The position numbers and the translations under genes were made by a program. From a virus, in IMG/VR virus record IMGVR_UViG_3300023442_000010, positions 1-35,902 of that record: DNA of 35,902 bases; one strand, 5' to 3'. Shown here piece after piece: positions 27,680-35,902 of this stretch. The notes beneath the pieces were generated by a model. That model searched no databases and had not been told where the DNA came from. It worked only from the letters and a program-made list of their open reading frames with translations. How positions within the stretch are numbered: position 1 is the first letter of the stretch; each line of letters opens with the position of its first letter.

Positions 27680-27852
27680 CCCCTTACGCCCGCTACCAGG
27701 GGCGGCAGGTTCTGTTCCGGGAGGCGGTGATTGCGTTCCTCGGCGCAGGGGATGCGGAACGACCGGAAGACACCTACTGCACGGCCTGCCGGCAACTGGG
27801 TGACGATGACTGTGACAACTGCGACCGGCAAATCGAGGTGATTGATGTCTGA
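27508..27852 (+). CDS. Frameshift extension (T-like part) of the tail assembly chaperone
   Basis: The -1 frame is open from the slippery heptamer T TTT TTC at 27502-27508 (zero-frame codons GAT TTT TTC) to TGA 27850-27852, with no start codon of its own. Sliding back one base after TTC gives 114 extra residues, a 209-residue GT-like protein. The new sequence looks genuinely coding (RIEQLVVLLSGGDITKRDSI, PYARYQGRQVLFREAVIAFL) and ends in a CxxC...CxxC knuckle (YCTACRQLGDDDCDNC). The stop overlaps the tape measure ATG at 27845. In lambda the G/GT ratio is essential for tail assembly. Confidence 0.85.
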   Translation, partial: RLQPDCLSARPSNGDDREPLDQDDADTDRIEQLVVLLSGGDITKRDSILWGCRLDEVAPYARYQGRQVLFREAVIAFLGAGDAERPEDTYCTACRQLGDDDCDNCDRQIEVIDV

Positions 27853-29734
27853 CATGAAGCTGCAGCTGATTCTGGAGGCCCAGAACAGAACCGACAAAGC
27901 ATTGCAGGATCTGCAGAAGGAGCTTGGGAAGATAGAGAAGGCTGGTTTGAGCCTGAAAAAGCTTTTTGCGGTCGGCGGAGGACTGTTCGGCGGTCTGGCT
28001 CTGAAAAGTCTTGCGTCAGACATGCTGGATATCACTCGGCAGTTCCAGGGGTTGGAAGCCTCACTGGTTACGGTGACGGGTTCGGAACGGGCGGCAACCC
28101 AGGCATTCGCCAGGCTACAGCAATTTGCAACGGAAACTCCGTATCAGCTGACCGAGGTCGTTGAGGCGTTCACAAAACTGAAGGCGCTGGGCCTGGACCC
28201 AAGCACCGCAGCCATGCGTTCGTATGGCAACACCGCCAGTGCTATGGGCAAAAGCCTTGACCAAATGATCGAAGCTGTTGCTGATGCAGCGACAGGAGAG
28301 TTCGAACGGCTGAAAGAGTTTGGCATCAAAGCTCGCCAAAATGGCGATACGGTGCGTTTCACCTTCCGTGGCGTAACTACTGAGGTGAAGAACTCGGCCA
28401 AGGAGATCGAAGCTTACCTGCGGCGGATTGGCGAGGTCGAGTTCGCTGGCGGCATGGATCGGCAGATGGAGACCCTAGGCGGTGCTCTGTCGAACCTGGA
28501 AGACAACTGGGACAACCTGCTTACCGCCTTTGGCAACCTCTTGCCAATCCGTGAGGCGGTCGAAGCGTTGTCGACCCTGACGGCTCAAATCCGAGAACTT
28601 GTTGCTCCAACTCTGCGTGGGCAAATAGCCGACCTTGATCAGCAGATCCGGTTCGTCGGTGAGCAGATGAACGAGGCCGAAGAGATTGCCATGTACAGCG
28701 GTGGATCTGCCAACCTCAGTGGGTTGGAAAAGCAGATGGCCGAACTTGAAAAACGTCGGGCCAAGCTGCAGGCTGAGCTGGACAAATTGATGAAGTCCCC
28801 GAAAGAAAAATCACATGGTCGGGGTGGTGACACAAGGGGAGGTTCTGTCGACCCTGTAAAACAGAAGTCGCTGGCCGGACAGAATTTTTATGGTGACGGA
28901 ATATGGGAAAAACAGGCCAGAGAGCGTATTGCAAGAGAGAAAAAGGTTCTGGATGCGCTCTACGAAATGAACAAGGAAAGGTTCAAAGACATTGCCGCGG
29001 TTGGTATCGCCGAAGGGAGAAAAACTGCAAAAGATTCCTGGCGGGCCAAAGACGAAGAATTGGAACAGGTTAAAGACCGGGCCAAGTCAGCAAAGCTTGA
29101 GATCGATGCGTTGCTCAAAGATACAGACGGAGCCCTGACCGAGCTGACCCAGTTCGGCGTGCAGGCGGCGCGCAACATCCAGGACGCCTTCGCCGACTTT
29201 CTATTCAACCCCTTTGAAGACGGCCTTAACGGCATGTTAAAGGGCTTTGGCGACACGGTCCGCAAGATGCTTTCTCAGGTGGCGGCCAACCAGATTCTTT
29301 CGGGGCTGTTCGGCGGGCTGGCGGGCAGCAGCAACTCTTTTCTGTCGTTCATCGGTAAATCCTTCAGCACTCCGGTGCATCACGACGGCGGCACCTTCAC
29401 CCCGAAATTCCACGTCGGCGGCCTGAACAACAATGAGGGGTTCGCCATCCTGGAGCGGGGCGAGCGGGTGCTCTCGCGCGACCAGAACCGCACCTTTGAC
29501 AAACTGGCGGCGCTGCTCGACGGCGCCGGCGGCAGTGGCGGGACACGGGTGACGATCGTCAACCAGGGGGAGCCGGTGCAGGTGGCCGCAGTCAGCCAGT
29601 CACGCGGCAGCGACGGCACCCGCGAGCTGGTGATCCAGCTGGAGAAGAAGCTGGCCGGGCGGTTGTCGGCCCAGGGCGGCGCCCTGGCCGGAGCTCTGGA
29701 ACGCACCTACGGCCTGTCACGCACGGGGAGATGA
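27845..29734 (+). CDS. Tail tape measure protein
   Basis: 629 residues. The N-terminal half (LFGGLALKSLASDMLDITRQ, LQQFATETPYQLTEVVEAFT, FERLKEFGIKARQNGDTVRF) is the phage tape measure family; the middle is coiled coil with a Gly-rich linker. The C-terminal part (AFADFLFNPFEDGLNGMLKG, ANQILSGLFGGL) carries the usual hydrophobic segments. By the lambda rule of about 0.15 nm per residue it would set a tail of roughly 90-100 nm, shorter than lambda. Its ATG lies inside the end of the frameshifted chaperone gene; GAGGTG is the ribosome site. Confidence 0.93.
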   Translation: MSDMKLQLILEAQNRTDKALQDLQKELGKIEKAGLSLKKLFAVGGGLFGGLALKSLASDMLDITRQFQGLEASLVTVTGSERAATQAFARLQQFATETPYQLTEVVEAFTKLKALGLDPSTAAMRSYGNTASAMGKSLDQMIEAVADAATGEFERLKEFGIKARQNGDTVRFTFRGVTTEVKNSAKEIEAYLRRIGEVEFAGGMDRQMETLGGALSNLEDNWDNLLTAFGNLLPIREAVEALSTLTAQIRELVAPTLRGQIADLDQQIRFVGEQMNEAEEIAMYSGGSANLSGLEKQMAELEKRRAKLQAELDKLMKSPKEKSHGRGGDTRGGSVDPVKQKSLAGQNFYGDGIWEKQARERIAREKKVLDALYEMNKERFKDIAAVGIAEGRKTAKDSWRAKDEELEQVKDRAKSAKLEIDALLKDTDGALTELTQFGVQAARNIQDAFADFLFNPFEDGLNGMLKGFGDTVRKMLSQVAANQILSGLFGGLAGSSNSFLSFIGKSFSTPVHHDGGTFTPKFHVGGLNNNEGFAILERGERVLSRDQNRTFDKLAALLDGAGGSGGTRVTIVNQGEPVQVAAVSQSRGSDGTRELVIQLEKKLAGRLSAQGGALAGALERTYGLSRTGR

Positions 29735-29737
29735 TAG

Positions 29738-30094
29738 ATGGCGAATCCGACCTGGCCGGCCTCACTGCCGCAGAAATTTTCCCGCAACGGCTATGCTGAA
29801 AAACGCAACGTCGGCACGGTGCGCTCGAAGATGGACACCGGCCCGGACAAGGTCCGGCGGCGCTTCACCGCGGTGCCGACCACCCTGGCCGGCAGCATGA
29901 AGATGACCACCGCCCAGACCCAGACCCTGGACACCTTCTATCAGCAGACCCTGGCCGAGGGATCCCTGGTGTTTGACTGGGTGCATCCGCGCACCGGCGC
30001 GGCGGTGTCGATGCGGATGCTGGAGCCGCCGGATGTGCGCGATGCCGGTCCCGATCGGTGGGCTGTGAACATGAAGATGGAGATTCTGCCATGA
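29738..30094 (+). CDS. Minor tail protein (lambda gpM-like position)
   Basis: 118 residues, starting MANPTWPASLPQKFSRNGY, with a conserved-looking end (DRWAVNMKMEILP). It matches small minor tail proteins found after the tape measure gene in siphovirus-tailed Mu-like phages. It probably belongs to the distal tail complex. Overlaps the next gene by four bases. Confidence 0.8.
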   Translation: MANPTWPASLPQKFSRNGYAEKRNVGTVRSKMDTGPDKVRRRFTAVPTTLAGSMKMTTAQTQTLDTFYQQTLAEGSLVFDWVHPRTGAAVSMRMLEPPDVRDAGPDRWAVNMKMEILP

Positions 30095-30573
30095 GCCGCA
30101 CTTTGAGCCCGGCGGCAACCCGGGCGGCCTTTGACCAGCAGACCGCCGAGGCGTTTCTGTTCCGGCTGCAGATCGATCATCCATCCTTTGCCGCGCCGCT
30201 GCGCTTCATCAACGACCAGGTGGATCACACCGATGTTGGCGGCAACACCTGGACCGCCTATCCCTTCGCCCTGACCCTGCCGAATGACACGGACGAGGAG
30301 GTCAGCCAGGTGACGCTATCCATCGACAATGTCGACCGGCAGATCGTGCAGCAGATCCGCGCGATCAGCGGCGAACCGACGGTCAGCCTGTGGGTGGTGC
30401 TGGGCAGCGACATCGATGACATCGTCGCCGGGCCGTACCAGTTCAGCCTGCAGAATGCCAACTGGACGGCGCTGGTGGTGAGCGGCACGCTCGGTTTCGA
30501 ACCGATTCTGAATCTGGCCTGGCCGGCGCATCAATTTACGCCGGACACGGCCCCGGGGATGTTCTGGAAATGA
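30091..30573 (+). CDS. Minor tail protein, DUF1833 family
   Basis: 160 residues. RFINDQVDHTDVGGNTWTAY, then PFALTLPNDTDEEVSQVTL and SIDNVDRQIVQQIRAISGEP are typical of DUF1833, the counterpart of lambda gpL in the tail tip. Cysteine ligands for an iron-sulfur cluster, as in lambda gpL, are not seen. Overlaps by four bases both with the gene before and the gene after. Confidence 0.84.
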   Translation: MSRTLSPAATRAAFDQQTAEAFLFRLQIDHPSFAAPLRFINDQVDHTDVGGNTWTAYPFALTLPNDTDEEVSQVTLSIDNVDRQIVQQIRAISGEPTVSLWVVLGSDIDDIVAGPYQFSLQNANWTALVVSGTLGFEPILNLAWPAHQFTPDTAPGMFWK

Positions 30574-30971
30574 CCTGGTGGAACGATTACATGGAGATCC
30601 CCTTTGCCGACCATGGCCGCGACCGCCGCGGCTGTGACTGTTACGGCCTGGTGCGCCTGGTGCTGGCCGAGCGATTCGGCGTGGATCTGCCGCCGATGAC
30701 GGTCGGCTACGACAGTGCCGCCGACCGGGAGGCGGTGGCCGGGATGATCGCCGGCAATGCGCTGCTGACCGGCTTTGAACAGGTCAAGACGGTTCGGCCC
30801 GGCGATGTGCTGGTGATCCGTCAGGCGGGCAGCAACTGCCACCTGGCGGTGGTGGTGGCTCCGGGACTGGCGCTGCACACCGAACGGGGCAAGGGCGTGG
30901 TGGTTGAGAGTTACAACCGGCCGCATCTGCGGCCGCGCATCAGGGAGGTCTGGCGTCATGAGTCAATCTGA
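30570..30971 (+). CDS. NlpC/P60-type tail peptidase
   Basis: 133 residues. The catalytic cysteine lies in GCDCYGLVRL (C24) and the histidine in NCHLAVVV (H91), the NlpC/P60 pattern. It corresponds to the C-terminal domain of lambda gpK, located at the tail tip, and probably opens peptidoglycan during DNA entry. The Mov34/JAB half of lambda K is absent. Start overlaps the DUF1833 stop. Confidence 0.9.
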   Translation: MTWWNDYMEIPFADHGRDRRGCDCYGLVRLVLAERFGVDLPPMTVGYDSAADREAVAGMIAGNALLTGFEQVKTVRPGDVLVIRQAGSNCHLAVVVAPGLALHTERGKGVVVESYNRPHLRPRIREVWRHESI

Positions 30972-32031
30972 CCAGGTGCGGGTGGTCGCCTGTCCGAATC
31001 CCTTCAGGCAGGCCAGCGTCGACATGCTGGCGGCGCAGGGCAGCACCCTGCAGCAGATCATTGAACAGGCCCAGCCGGACCCGATTCTGCGGGCCCATGC
31101 CCATGTCTTTGTCGATGACCTGGAGATCGCGCCTGAGTTGTGGGCCGAGACGGTGCCGGAGACCGGCCAGCTGGTGATCCTGCGGGTGGTGCCGCACGGT
31201 GGCGGCGACGGCGACAAGAACCCGCTGGCAACCATTTTGTCGATCGTGGTGATCGCGGCGGCGGCGTTGGTGAGTAACGGTGCTGCTGCCGGGCTGCTCG
31301 GTTCAGCCTTTGCCGAAGGTACGGTCGGGGCCGCCGCCCTCGGTGCAGGTGTCGGCATCGTCGGATCGCTGGCGGTGGCGGCCATTGCTCCGCCCCCGAG
31401 CCAGAGGCTGGGCCAGCTCTCCGGATCCAGCGCCAAGGAAAGCCCGACCCTGAGCATCAGCGGCGCACGCAACCAGCTTCCGCCCTATCGGCCGATTCCG
31501 CGGCTGTACGGCAAACACAAGATCACGCCGTTCTTCGGCGCCCCGCCCTATACCGAACTGGTCGGGCAGGATCAATACCTGCGGCTGCTGTTCGTGCTCG
31601 GTTACGGGCCGCTCGACATCGACGAGTCGACGTTCAAGATCGGCGAGAACCTGCTCAGCGGTTACCAGGGCGTGCAGTACGAGGTGCGCGAGGGCTATGC
31701 CGGAGAGACGGCCTGCACCCTGTACCCGGGCCAGGTCACCGAGACCGGGGTCGGCACGCTGTTGAGCAATGCCGCCGGTTGGGTACAGCAGACGACGCTG
31801 CCGGACACCGACGAAGCGTCGATCGATGTCATCTTCGCGCGCGGGCTGGTGGAGTTTGACAACCAGGGCAACAAGCAACCGCTGACCGTCGACTTCGATG
31901 CCGAGTACCAGGCGGTGGGCGATACGGTCTGGACCAGTGTCAGCCCGATCGTTGACGTCCCGCAACAGACGGTGACGCCGCCGGCGCCGCCGGTCCCCTA
32001 TTACGATTACATCGAGGATCAGGGAGGATAG
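30958..32031 (+). CDS. Tail-tip protein: lambda I-like domain joined to the J N-terminus
   Basis: 357 residues from ATG 30958. The first ~80 residues (VRVVACPNPFRQASVDMLAA, LVILRVVPHGG) resemble a lambda-I/ubiquitin-like tail assembly domain. It is followed by Ala/Gly-rich hydrophobic segments (SIVVIAAAALVSNG, ALGAGVGIVGSLAVAAIAPP) and the N-terminal TipJ region of lambda J (YRPIPRLYGKHKITPFFGAP, LRLLFVLGYGPLDI). It ends with a Pro-rich tail at TAG 32029-32031. The next gene starts three bases later in the same frame, so one amber codon divides a J-like protein in two. Confidence 0.83.
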   Translation: MSQSDQVRVVACPNPFRQASVDMLAAQGSTLQQIIEQAQPDPILRAHAHVFVDDLEIAPELWAETVPETGQLVILRVVPHGGGDGDKNPLATILSIVVIAAAALVSNGAAAGLLGSAFAEGTVGAAALGAGVGIVGSLAVAAIAPPPSQRLGQLSGSSAKESPTLSISGARNQLPPYRPIPRLYGKHKITPFFGAPPYTELVGQDQYLRLLFVLGYGPLDIDESTFKIGENLLSGYQGVQYEVREGYAGETACTLYPGQVTETGVGTLLSNAAGWVQQTTLPDTDEASIDVIFARGLVEFDNQGNKQPLTVDFDAEYQAVGDTVWTSVSPIVDVPQQTVTPPAPPVPYYDYIEDQGG

Positions 32032-32034
32032 GAC

Positions 32035-35000
32035 ATGAGTTACGTCTATCCCTCACGCATTGACCTGTTCGTTGTGGACCAGGTGACCGGCGAGATTTCG
32101 GTCATCAAGGGCAAAGAGGGCGGCTCAACACCGACCGCTCCGGCGCACACCTGGCCGATCTGCAGTCTGCAGCGCACGGCAGATCGGTATCCGGTTGCCG
32201 GGGATCTGGTCGATCTACGCCCGGCCGCGGTCACGGCGCTGGACGCCAACACCCTGGCGCCGTCGCTGGAATCACCCGGCGCGTCACACAATGTCGTGTT
32301 CGCCGCGGGGCAACTGCAGACCGACAGCCTGTCTGTGCAGGCCAAGCGCGCCGAGGCGGTGCGTTACGGCATCCCGGTCAAGTTCCCGGCCCGCGGCCAG
32401 TACAACGTCCGGATCCGCCGCACCACCGCCGACCGCACCGGCAACAGCCAGTTCGACCAGGCGACCTGGTCAGTGCTGCGCAGCATCAAAAACGAGGATC
32501 CGATCGCCAAGCCCGGGCTGGCCAAGGTGGCGCTGCGGATCAAGGCCACCGATCAACTCTCCGGCGTGATCGACACCTTCAGCTGCATTGCCGAATCGGT
32601 GCTGCCGGACTGGGACAGCACCACCCAGAGCTGGATCACCCGCCGCACCAGCAATCCCGCCTCGATCTTCCGTGACGTGCTGCAGGGTGCCGCCATGAAG
32701 CTGCCGGTGGTCGACAGCCGCATTGACCTGGCCGAGTTGCAGACCTGGTGGCAGGAGTGCCAGACCAACGGTTACGCCTACCGGGCAGTGATCGACTACC
32801 AGAGCACGCCGTTTGAGATGCTGCGCAATGTCGCGGCGGTGGGCCGGGCGCGGTTCACGATGCGCGACGGGCTGTTTTCGGTGGTGCGCGACTCGGCGGC
32901 GATTTTGACGTCGGGCGTCAAGCAGGTGATCACTCCGCGCAACAGCTGGGACGTGAAGGGCGAGAAGTCGTTTGCCGAGATCCATGGGGTGACGGTCAAG
33001 TACATCAATCAGGCGCTCGACTACCGCCAGGACGAGGTGACGGTCTATGCCGCCGGCTACACCAGCAGCAACGCCACCAAGGTGGATGTCATCGAGCTGC
33101 CGGGCGTGACCATCTACGAGCAGGCCTGGAAGGCCGCCAACTACTACCTGGCGGTGGCGACCCTGCGGCCGGAAACGCACAGCCGGATGATGGACGTCGA
33201 GCACCTGGTGGTGACCAGCGGCGACCTGATCCGGGTGACCGACGATGTCGCCATGCACGGGCTCAGTGCCGGGCGCATCAGCGCCATCGCCACCGACGGC
33301 AGCGGCAACGTCACCGGCATCACCCTGGACGAGGTCTGCGCCATGGAGGCGGGCAAGACCTATGCGGTGCGGATCCGCTACGCCACCGGCGGTGACCTGT
33401 ATCGGGCGATCGACACGGTGGCCGGCGAACAGACCAGCCTGACGTTTTCGGTGGCGATTCCGCCTGCGCAGGCGCCGGAGGTTGGCGACCTGGTGGCCTT
33501 CGGCGAGACCGACCAGGAGACCGCCGAGAAGATCGTGCATCACATCGAGATGGGCGATGACCTGACCGCCCGCATCTACTACGTCGACGCGGCGCCCGGC
33601 GTCTATACCGCCGACAGCGGCACGGTGCCGGCCTACAACCCGCAGATGACCGTGCCGGCGGATATCCATGCTGCTTTGCCGGGCGTACCTGTGATTACCG
33701 GGGTGATCAGCGATGAGACGGTGATGACGCGCAACCCCGATGGCAGTGTGCAATATCACATTGCGGTCACCGTACAACCGACGGCGGGTACGGTGCCGAC
33801 CGAAGCGATCGAGCTGCAATACAAGATCTCGACCGAGCAGCCGCCCTGGACGGTGATCGGGCCGCAGCCGGTCGGCGACCCGGTGTTGCTGACCGGTCCG
33901 GTCGAGCGCGGCACGACCTACAATCTGCGGGCACGGGCGGTCAGCAGGTACGGCACCGTCAGTGACTGGATTTCGGTTGACGAAACGGTGATCGGCATGT
34001 CGCGTCTGCCGTCGCCGGTCAGCAACCTGCGTGTTGAAAACAGCACCGGCGACGGCGTTACCTTTGCCGACGTGGAATGCCACCTGGTGTGGGACGCCCC
34101 GTCCGGCCCGTGGGACGATCCGGCTCGGATCGACCATTACCATGTCGAGGTTTGGGACACGTCCCACACCACCTTGCTGCACAGCGAAGATGTGGATCAA
34201 ACCCGCTTTGACCTGACGCTTGCCAAGAATCAGGCGTTGACCGGCGGGCCGTACCGTACCTTCCAGGCGCAGGTCACGGTGGTTGACGTCTTTGCCGGTA
34301 ACAGCAGCCCGGCAACGATAACTCCCGTCAACCCGCAAAGCCCCCAGATTACCGGGATTGCGGCGGTCTCCGAATTCGGGGTGGCGCGTATCAGTTGGGA
34401 CGAGATTGCCGATCTGGCACTTGCCGGAGTCGAAATTCACGCCAGCCAGACCCCGGGGTTCACGCCCGGGGCGGGGACGCTGCAGGTTGTTGTGCCGGCG
34501 CGCACCCGCGAGCACCGGCTCAGTCTTGCGGACGGCCTTTGGTACATCCGGGCTGGGGCATTCGATGTCTTCGACAAGCAGGGCGTTACGTACAGTAGCG
34601 ACGTTTCGGTCACGGTATCGTCCACGATTGATGCCACAAATGTGACGGCCTTCTACGAACAAATCAGCAACCTGTACCCGGTGCCGGTCACCAAGGGTGC
34701 GGTTTGGACGACCGATGGCACGAATCTGAGCTGGAACGCGCATGAGCTTTACTACATGGGCGTCAAGTACAGCATTGCGGCGGGGTCTACTACCGGTGGC
34801 AACCCGTTTGTGTATTGGGACAAAGCGGTTTCCACCACCACTTATCAGGAGACCAATAACCAGACCACGTTTGACAATTTGGATCGGTCCGCAGACCAGT
34901 GGCAGATCGCCGTCAATAACGGCGCCAGCTTCGATCTGGCGTGGACTGCCGCCGCCAATATGGTCATCGGCACCGCGATGATTGGTAAGGCTGCTGTACA

Positions 35001-35902
35001 GGACGCCAACATTGGCGACATTATCCAGAGTGCGGGCTTTACCTGGGATGTTGCTGGTCAGAATTGTGTGGGTTGGCAGTTCGATAAGACCGGTACCTTG
35101 AGACTCAACGCCATTGAAGTGCGTAGGACCGACGGCACTCTTCTCATGGACGTCAACGGCACCGACTGGGCTGGAGTGATCGGAGCCGGAAAACCAGCAG
35201 ACAACGCCACGGTGGGGGCCACATGGGGAACTGACGTAAACGGGATCCCTCCGTACTTTGGCGGGGCCAACATGGTTCCTGCGGCTTACTCGACGTTCGA
35301 GGGGACAACGCTTCCGCCGGTTTCCTATAAGGCCACTTCAGTTTTGCCTGAACTTGACACGACGGTGGCGGGGCCGATTTCGTCACAAACTCTGCGGTTG
35401 ACCAACCTTGGTACGGATGGCTGGTGTTACTTAGATGCATCAGCCAATGGCCTCAACATCCCAATCACTCCCGGCAAAAAGTGGATACTGAGTTTCTACG
35501 CCAAGGGTGATACCGCAAGCATGTCTGCTCAGATGTACCTCCACACGAAAAACGGAGCTGGGACAGATATATGGAAGGTTAAATCGTTTACTCCCAGCAT
35601 CACTGGGTTTAACCGTGAGTTCGCCATCCTTGACCTCACCTCAGTGGTCGACGGCACCGGCCTCAATATCCGCATTGACAACGATGGCCCCGTCGGTTCC
35701 AAGCTGTGGATTGACGGCGTGATGCTGGAACCTTACGTTGAGGGTCAGACCGAGCCGAGTCCTTTCGTCAAACCTCTTCCGGGAGCCGGTAAGTTGGCGC
35801 TACAAAATACTGCCGATTGGGGTACCGATTTAGCGGGAGTCCCTGCGAATTTGGCGTCTTTGACGGGTGCGGAGAATATTAATAATCAGCAGATTGTCAT
35901 AA
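32035..35902 (+). CDS. Tail-tip / host-specificity protein (J-like), truncated by the window end
   Basis: An uninterrupted frame of 1289 codons from ATG 32035 (GGAGG site) to the last base. The N-terminal ~500 residues are J-type hub domains (IFRDVLQGAAMKLPVVDSR, RARFTMRDGLFSVVRDSA, KYINQALDYRQDEVTVYA). Then come fibronectin type III-like repeats from about 540 to 860. The C-terminal part seen here includes a jelly-roll domain (ITPGKKWILSFYAKGD, LWIDGVMLEPYVEG) like carbohydrate-binding modules. It would make the tail tip and contact the receptor. GC falls in the last kilobase, as expected for a receptor-binding part that changes by exchange. The 3' end and any tail fibre genes lie outside. 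Confidence 0.9.
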   Translation, partial: MSYVYPSRIDLFVVDQVTGEISVIKGKEGGSTPTAPAHTWPICSLQRTADRYPVAGDLVDLRPAAVTALDANTLAPSLESPGASHNVVFAAGQLQTDSLSVQAKRAEAVRYGIPVKFPARGQYNVRIRRTTADRTGNSQFDQATWSVLRSIKNEDPIAKPGLAKVALRIKATDQLSGVIDTFSCIAESVLPDWDSTTQSWITRRTSNPASIFRDVLQGAAMKLPVVDSRIDLAELQTWWQECQTNGYAYRAVIDYQSTPFEMLRNVAAVGRARFTMRDGLFSVVRDSAAILTSGVKQVITPRNSWDVKGEKSFAEIHGVTVKYINQALDYRQDEVTVYAAGYTSSNATKVDVIELPGVTIYEQAWKAANYYLAVATLRPETHSRMMDVEHLVVTSGDLIRVTDDVAMHGLSAGRISAIATDGSGNVTGITLDEVCAMEAGKTYAVRIRYATGGDLYRAIDTVAGEQTSLTFSVAIPPAQAPEVGDLVAFGETDQETAEKIVHHIEMGDDLTARIYYVDAAPGVYTADSGTVPAYNPQMTVPADIHAALPGVPVITGVISDETVMTRNPDGSVQYHIAVTVQPTAGTVPTEAIELQYKISTEQPPWTVIGPQPVGDPVLLTGPVERGTTYNLRARAVSRYGTVSDWISVDETVIGMSRLPSPVSNLRVENSTGDGVTFADVECHLVWDAPSGPWDDPARIDHYHVEVWDTSHTTLLHSEDVDQTRFDLTLAKNQALTGGPYRTFQAQVTVVDVFAGNSSPATITPVNPQSPQITGIAAVSEFGVARISWDEIADLALAGVEIHASQTPGFTPGAGTLQVVVPARTREHRLSLADGLWYIRAGAFDVFDKQGVTYSSDVSVTVSSTIDATNVTAFYEQISNLYPVPVTKGAVWTTDGTNLSWNAHELYYMGVKYSIAAGSTTGGNPFVYWDKAVSTTTYQETNNQTTFDNLDRSADQWQIAVNNGASFDLAWTAAANMVIGTAMIGKAAVQDANIGDIIQSAGFTWDVAGQNCVGWQFDKTGTLRLNAIEVRRTDGTLLMDVNGTDWAGVIGAGKPADNATVGATWGTDVNGIPPYFGGANMVPAAYSTFEGTTLPPVSYKATSVLPELDTTVAGPISSQTLRLTNLGTDGWCYLDASANGLNIPITPGKKWILSFYAKGDTASMSAQMYLHTKNGAGTDIWKVKSFTPSITGFNREFAILDLTSVVDGTGLNIRIDNDGPVGSKLWIDGVMLEPYVEGQTEPSPFVKPLPGAGKLALQNTADWGTDLAGVPANLASLTGAENINNQQIVI

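Noticed and set aside
32470-34743. A 757-codon open frame on the minus strand
   Set aside because: It is the shadow of the GC-rich J-like gene on the plus strand; its translation is rich in Arg, His, Gly and Val with no recognisable domain and no ribosome site.
1-35902. tRNA genes, rRNA, CRISPR arrays or insertion sequences
   Set aside because: I looked for cloverleaf T-arm patterns, regularly spaced repeats and second transposases on both strands and saw none that I could support.

Overview
The window is the left and central part of a Mu-like transposable prophage in a GC-rich Gram-negative bacterium. The style of the small early genes and of the head genes suggests a deltaproteobacterium such as a Geobacter/Pelobacter relative, but nothing here fixes the host. 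The window starts just outside or at the very left end of the element and ends inside the tail-tip gene, so the right end is not seen.

Layout. (1) 1-930: the end of a gene that may belong to the host, then an AT-rich lipoprotein gene sitting behind the repressor gene, a typical place for lysogenic conversion. (2) 933-1850: leftward S24-type repressor, a cluster of three operator-like repeats, and a rightward early promoter. (3) 1848-13099: rightward early and middle region: Ner-like regulator, DDE transposase (MuA), MuB ATPase, Gam, GemA, Rha, Mor and about fifteen small proteins, many with zinc-type cysteine pairs. (4) 13108-14130: a leftward two-gene island with its own operator-promoter and terminator. 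(5) 14209-16505: lysis genes (GH108 endolysin, a small membrane protein, 3-TM holin) and Mu gp25/gp26-like genes. (6) 16510-22059: Mu-type packaging and head genes (small terminase, gp28, gp29 portal, gp30/MuF, gpG). (7) 22260-25133: protease/scaffold with nested start, then lambda-type decoration and capsid proteins. (8) 25213-35902: gp36/gp37-like connectors followed by a non-contractile, lambda/siphovirus-type tail (tube protein, frameshifted G/GT chaperone, tape measure, minor tail proteins, NlpC peptidase, tail tip). There is no Mu sheath or baseplate gene in view, so the phage is a Mu/siphovirus chimera in the manner of Pseudomonas phages B3 and D3112.

The most striking signals are RNA-level. 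Two complete hammerhead ribozyme cores (9291-9373 and 11885-11939), both permuted so that stem II is open, lie immediately after stop codons inside the early operon. They share covarying stem I sequences, and the first is followed by a strong intrinsic terminator. A C4-antisense-like RNA with its own promoter and terminator lies at 10803-10922, with complementary targets just downstream. The tail chaperone uses a canonical T TTT TTC -1 slippery site. Other notable points are a MuF capsid protein fused to a toxin-like nuclease domain, a major capsid protein that begins with an apparent Sec signal peptide, and a 28-bp perfect palindrome controlling the leftward island.
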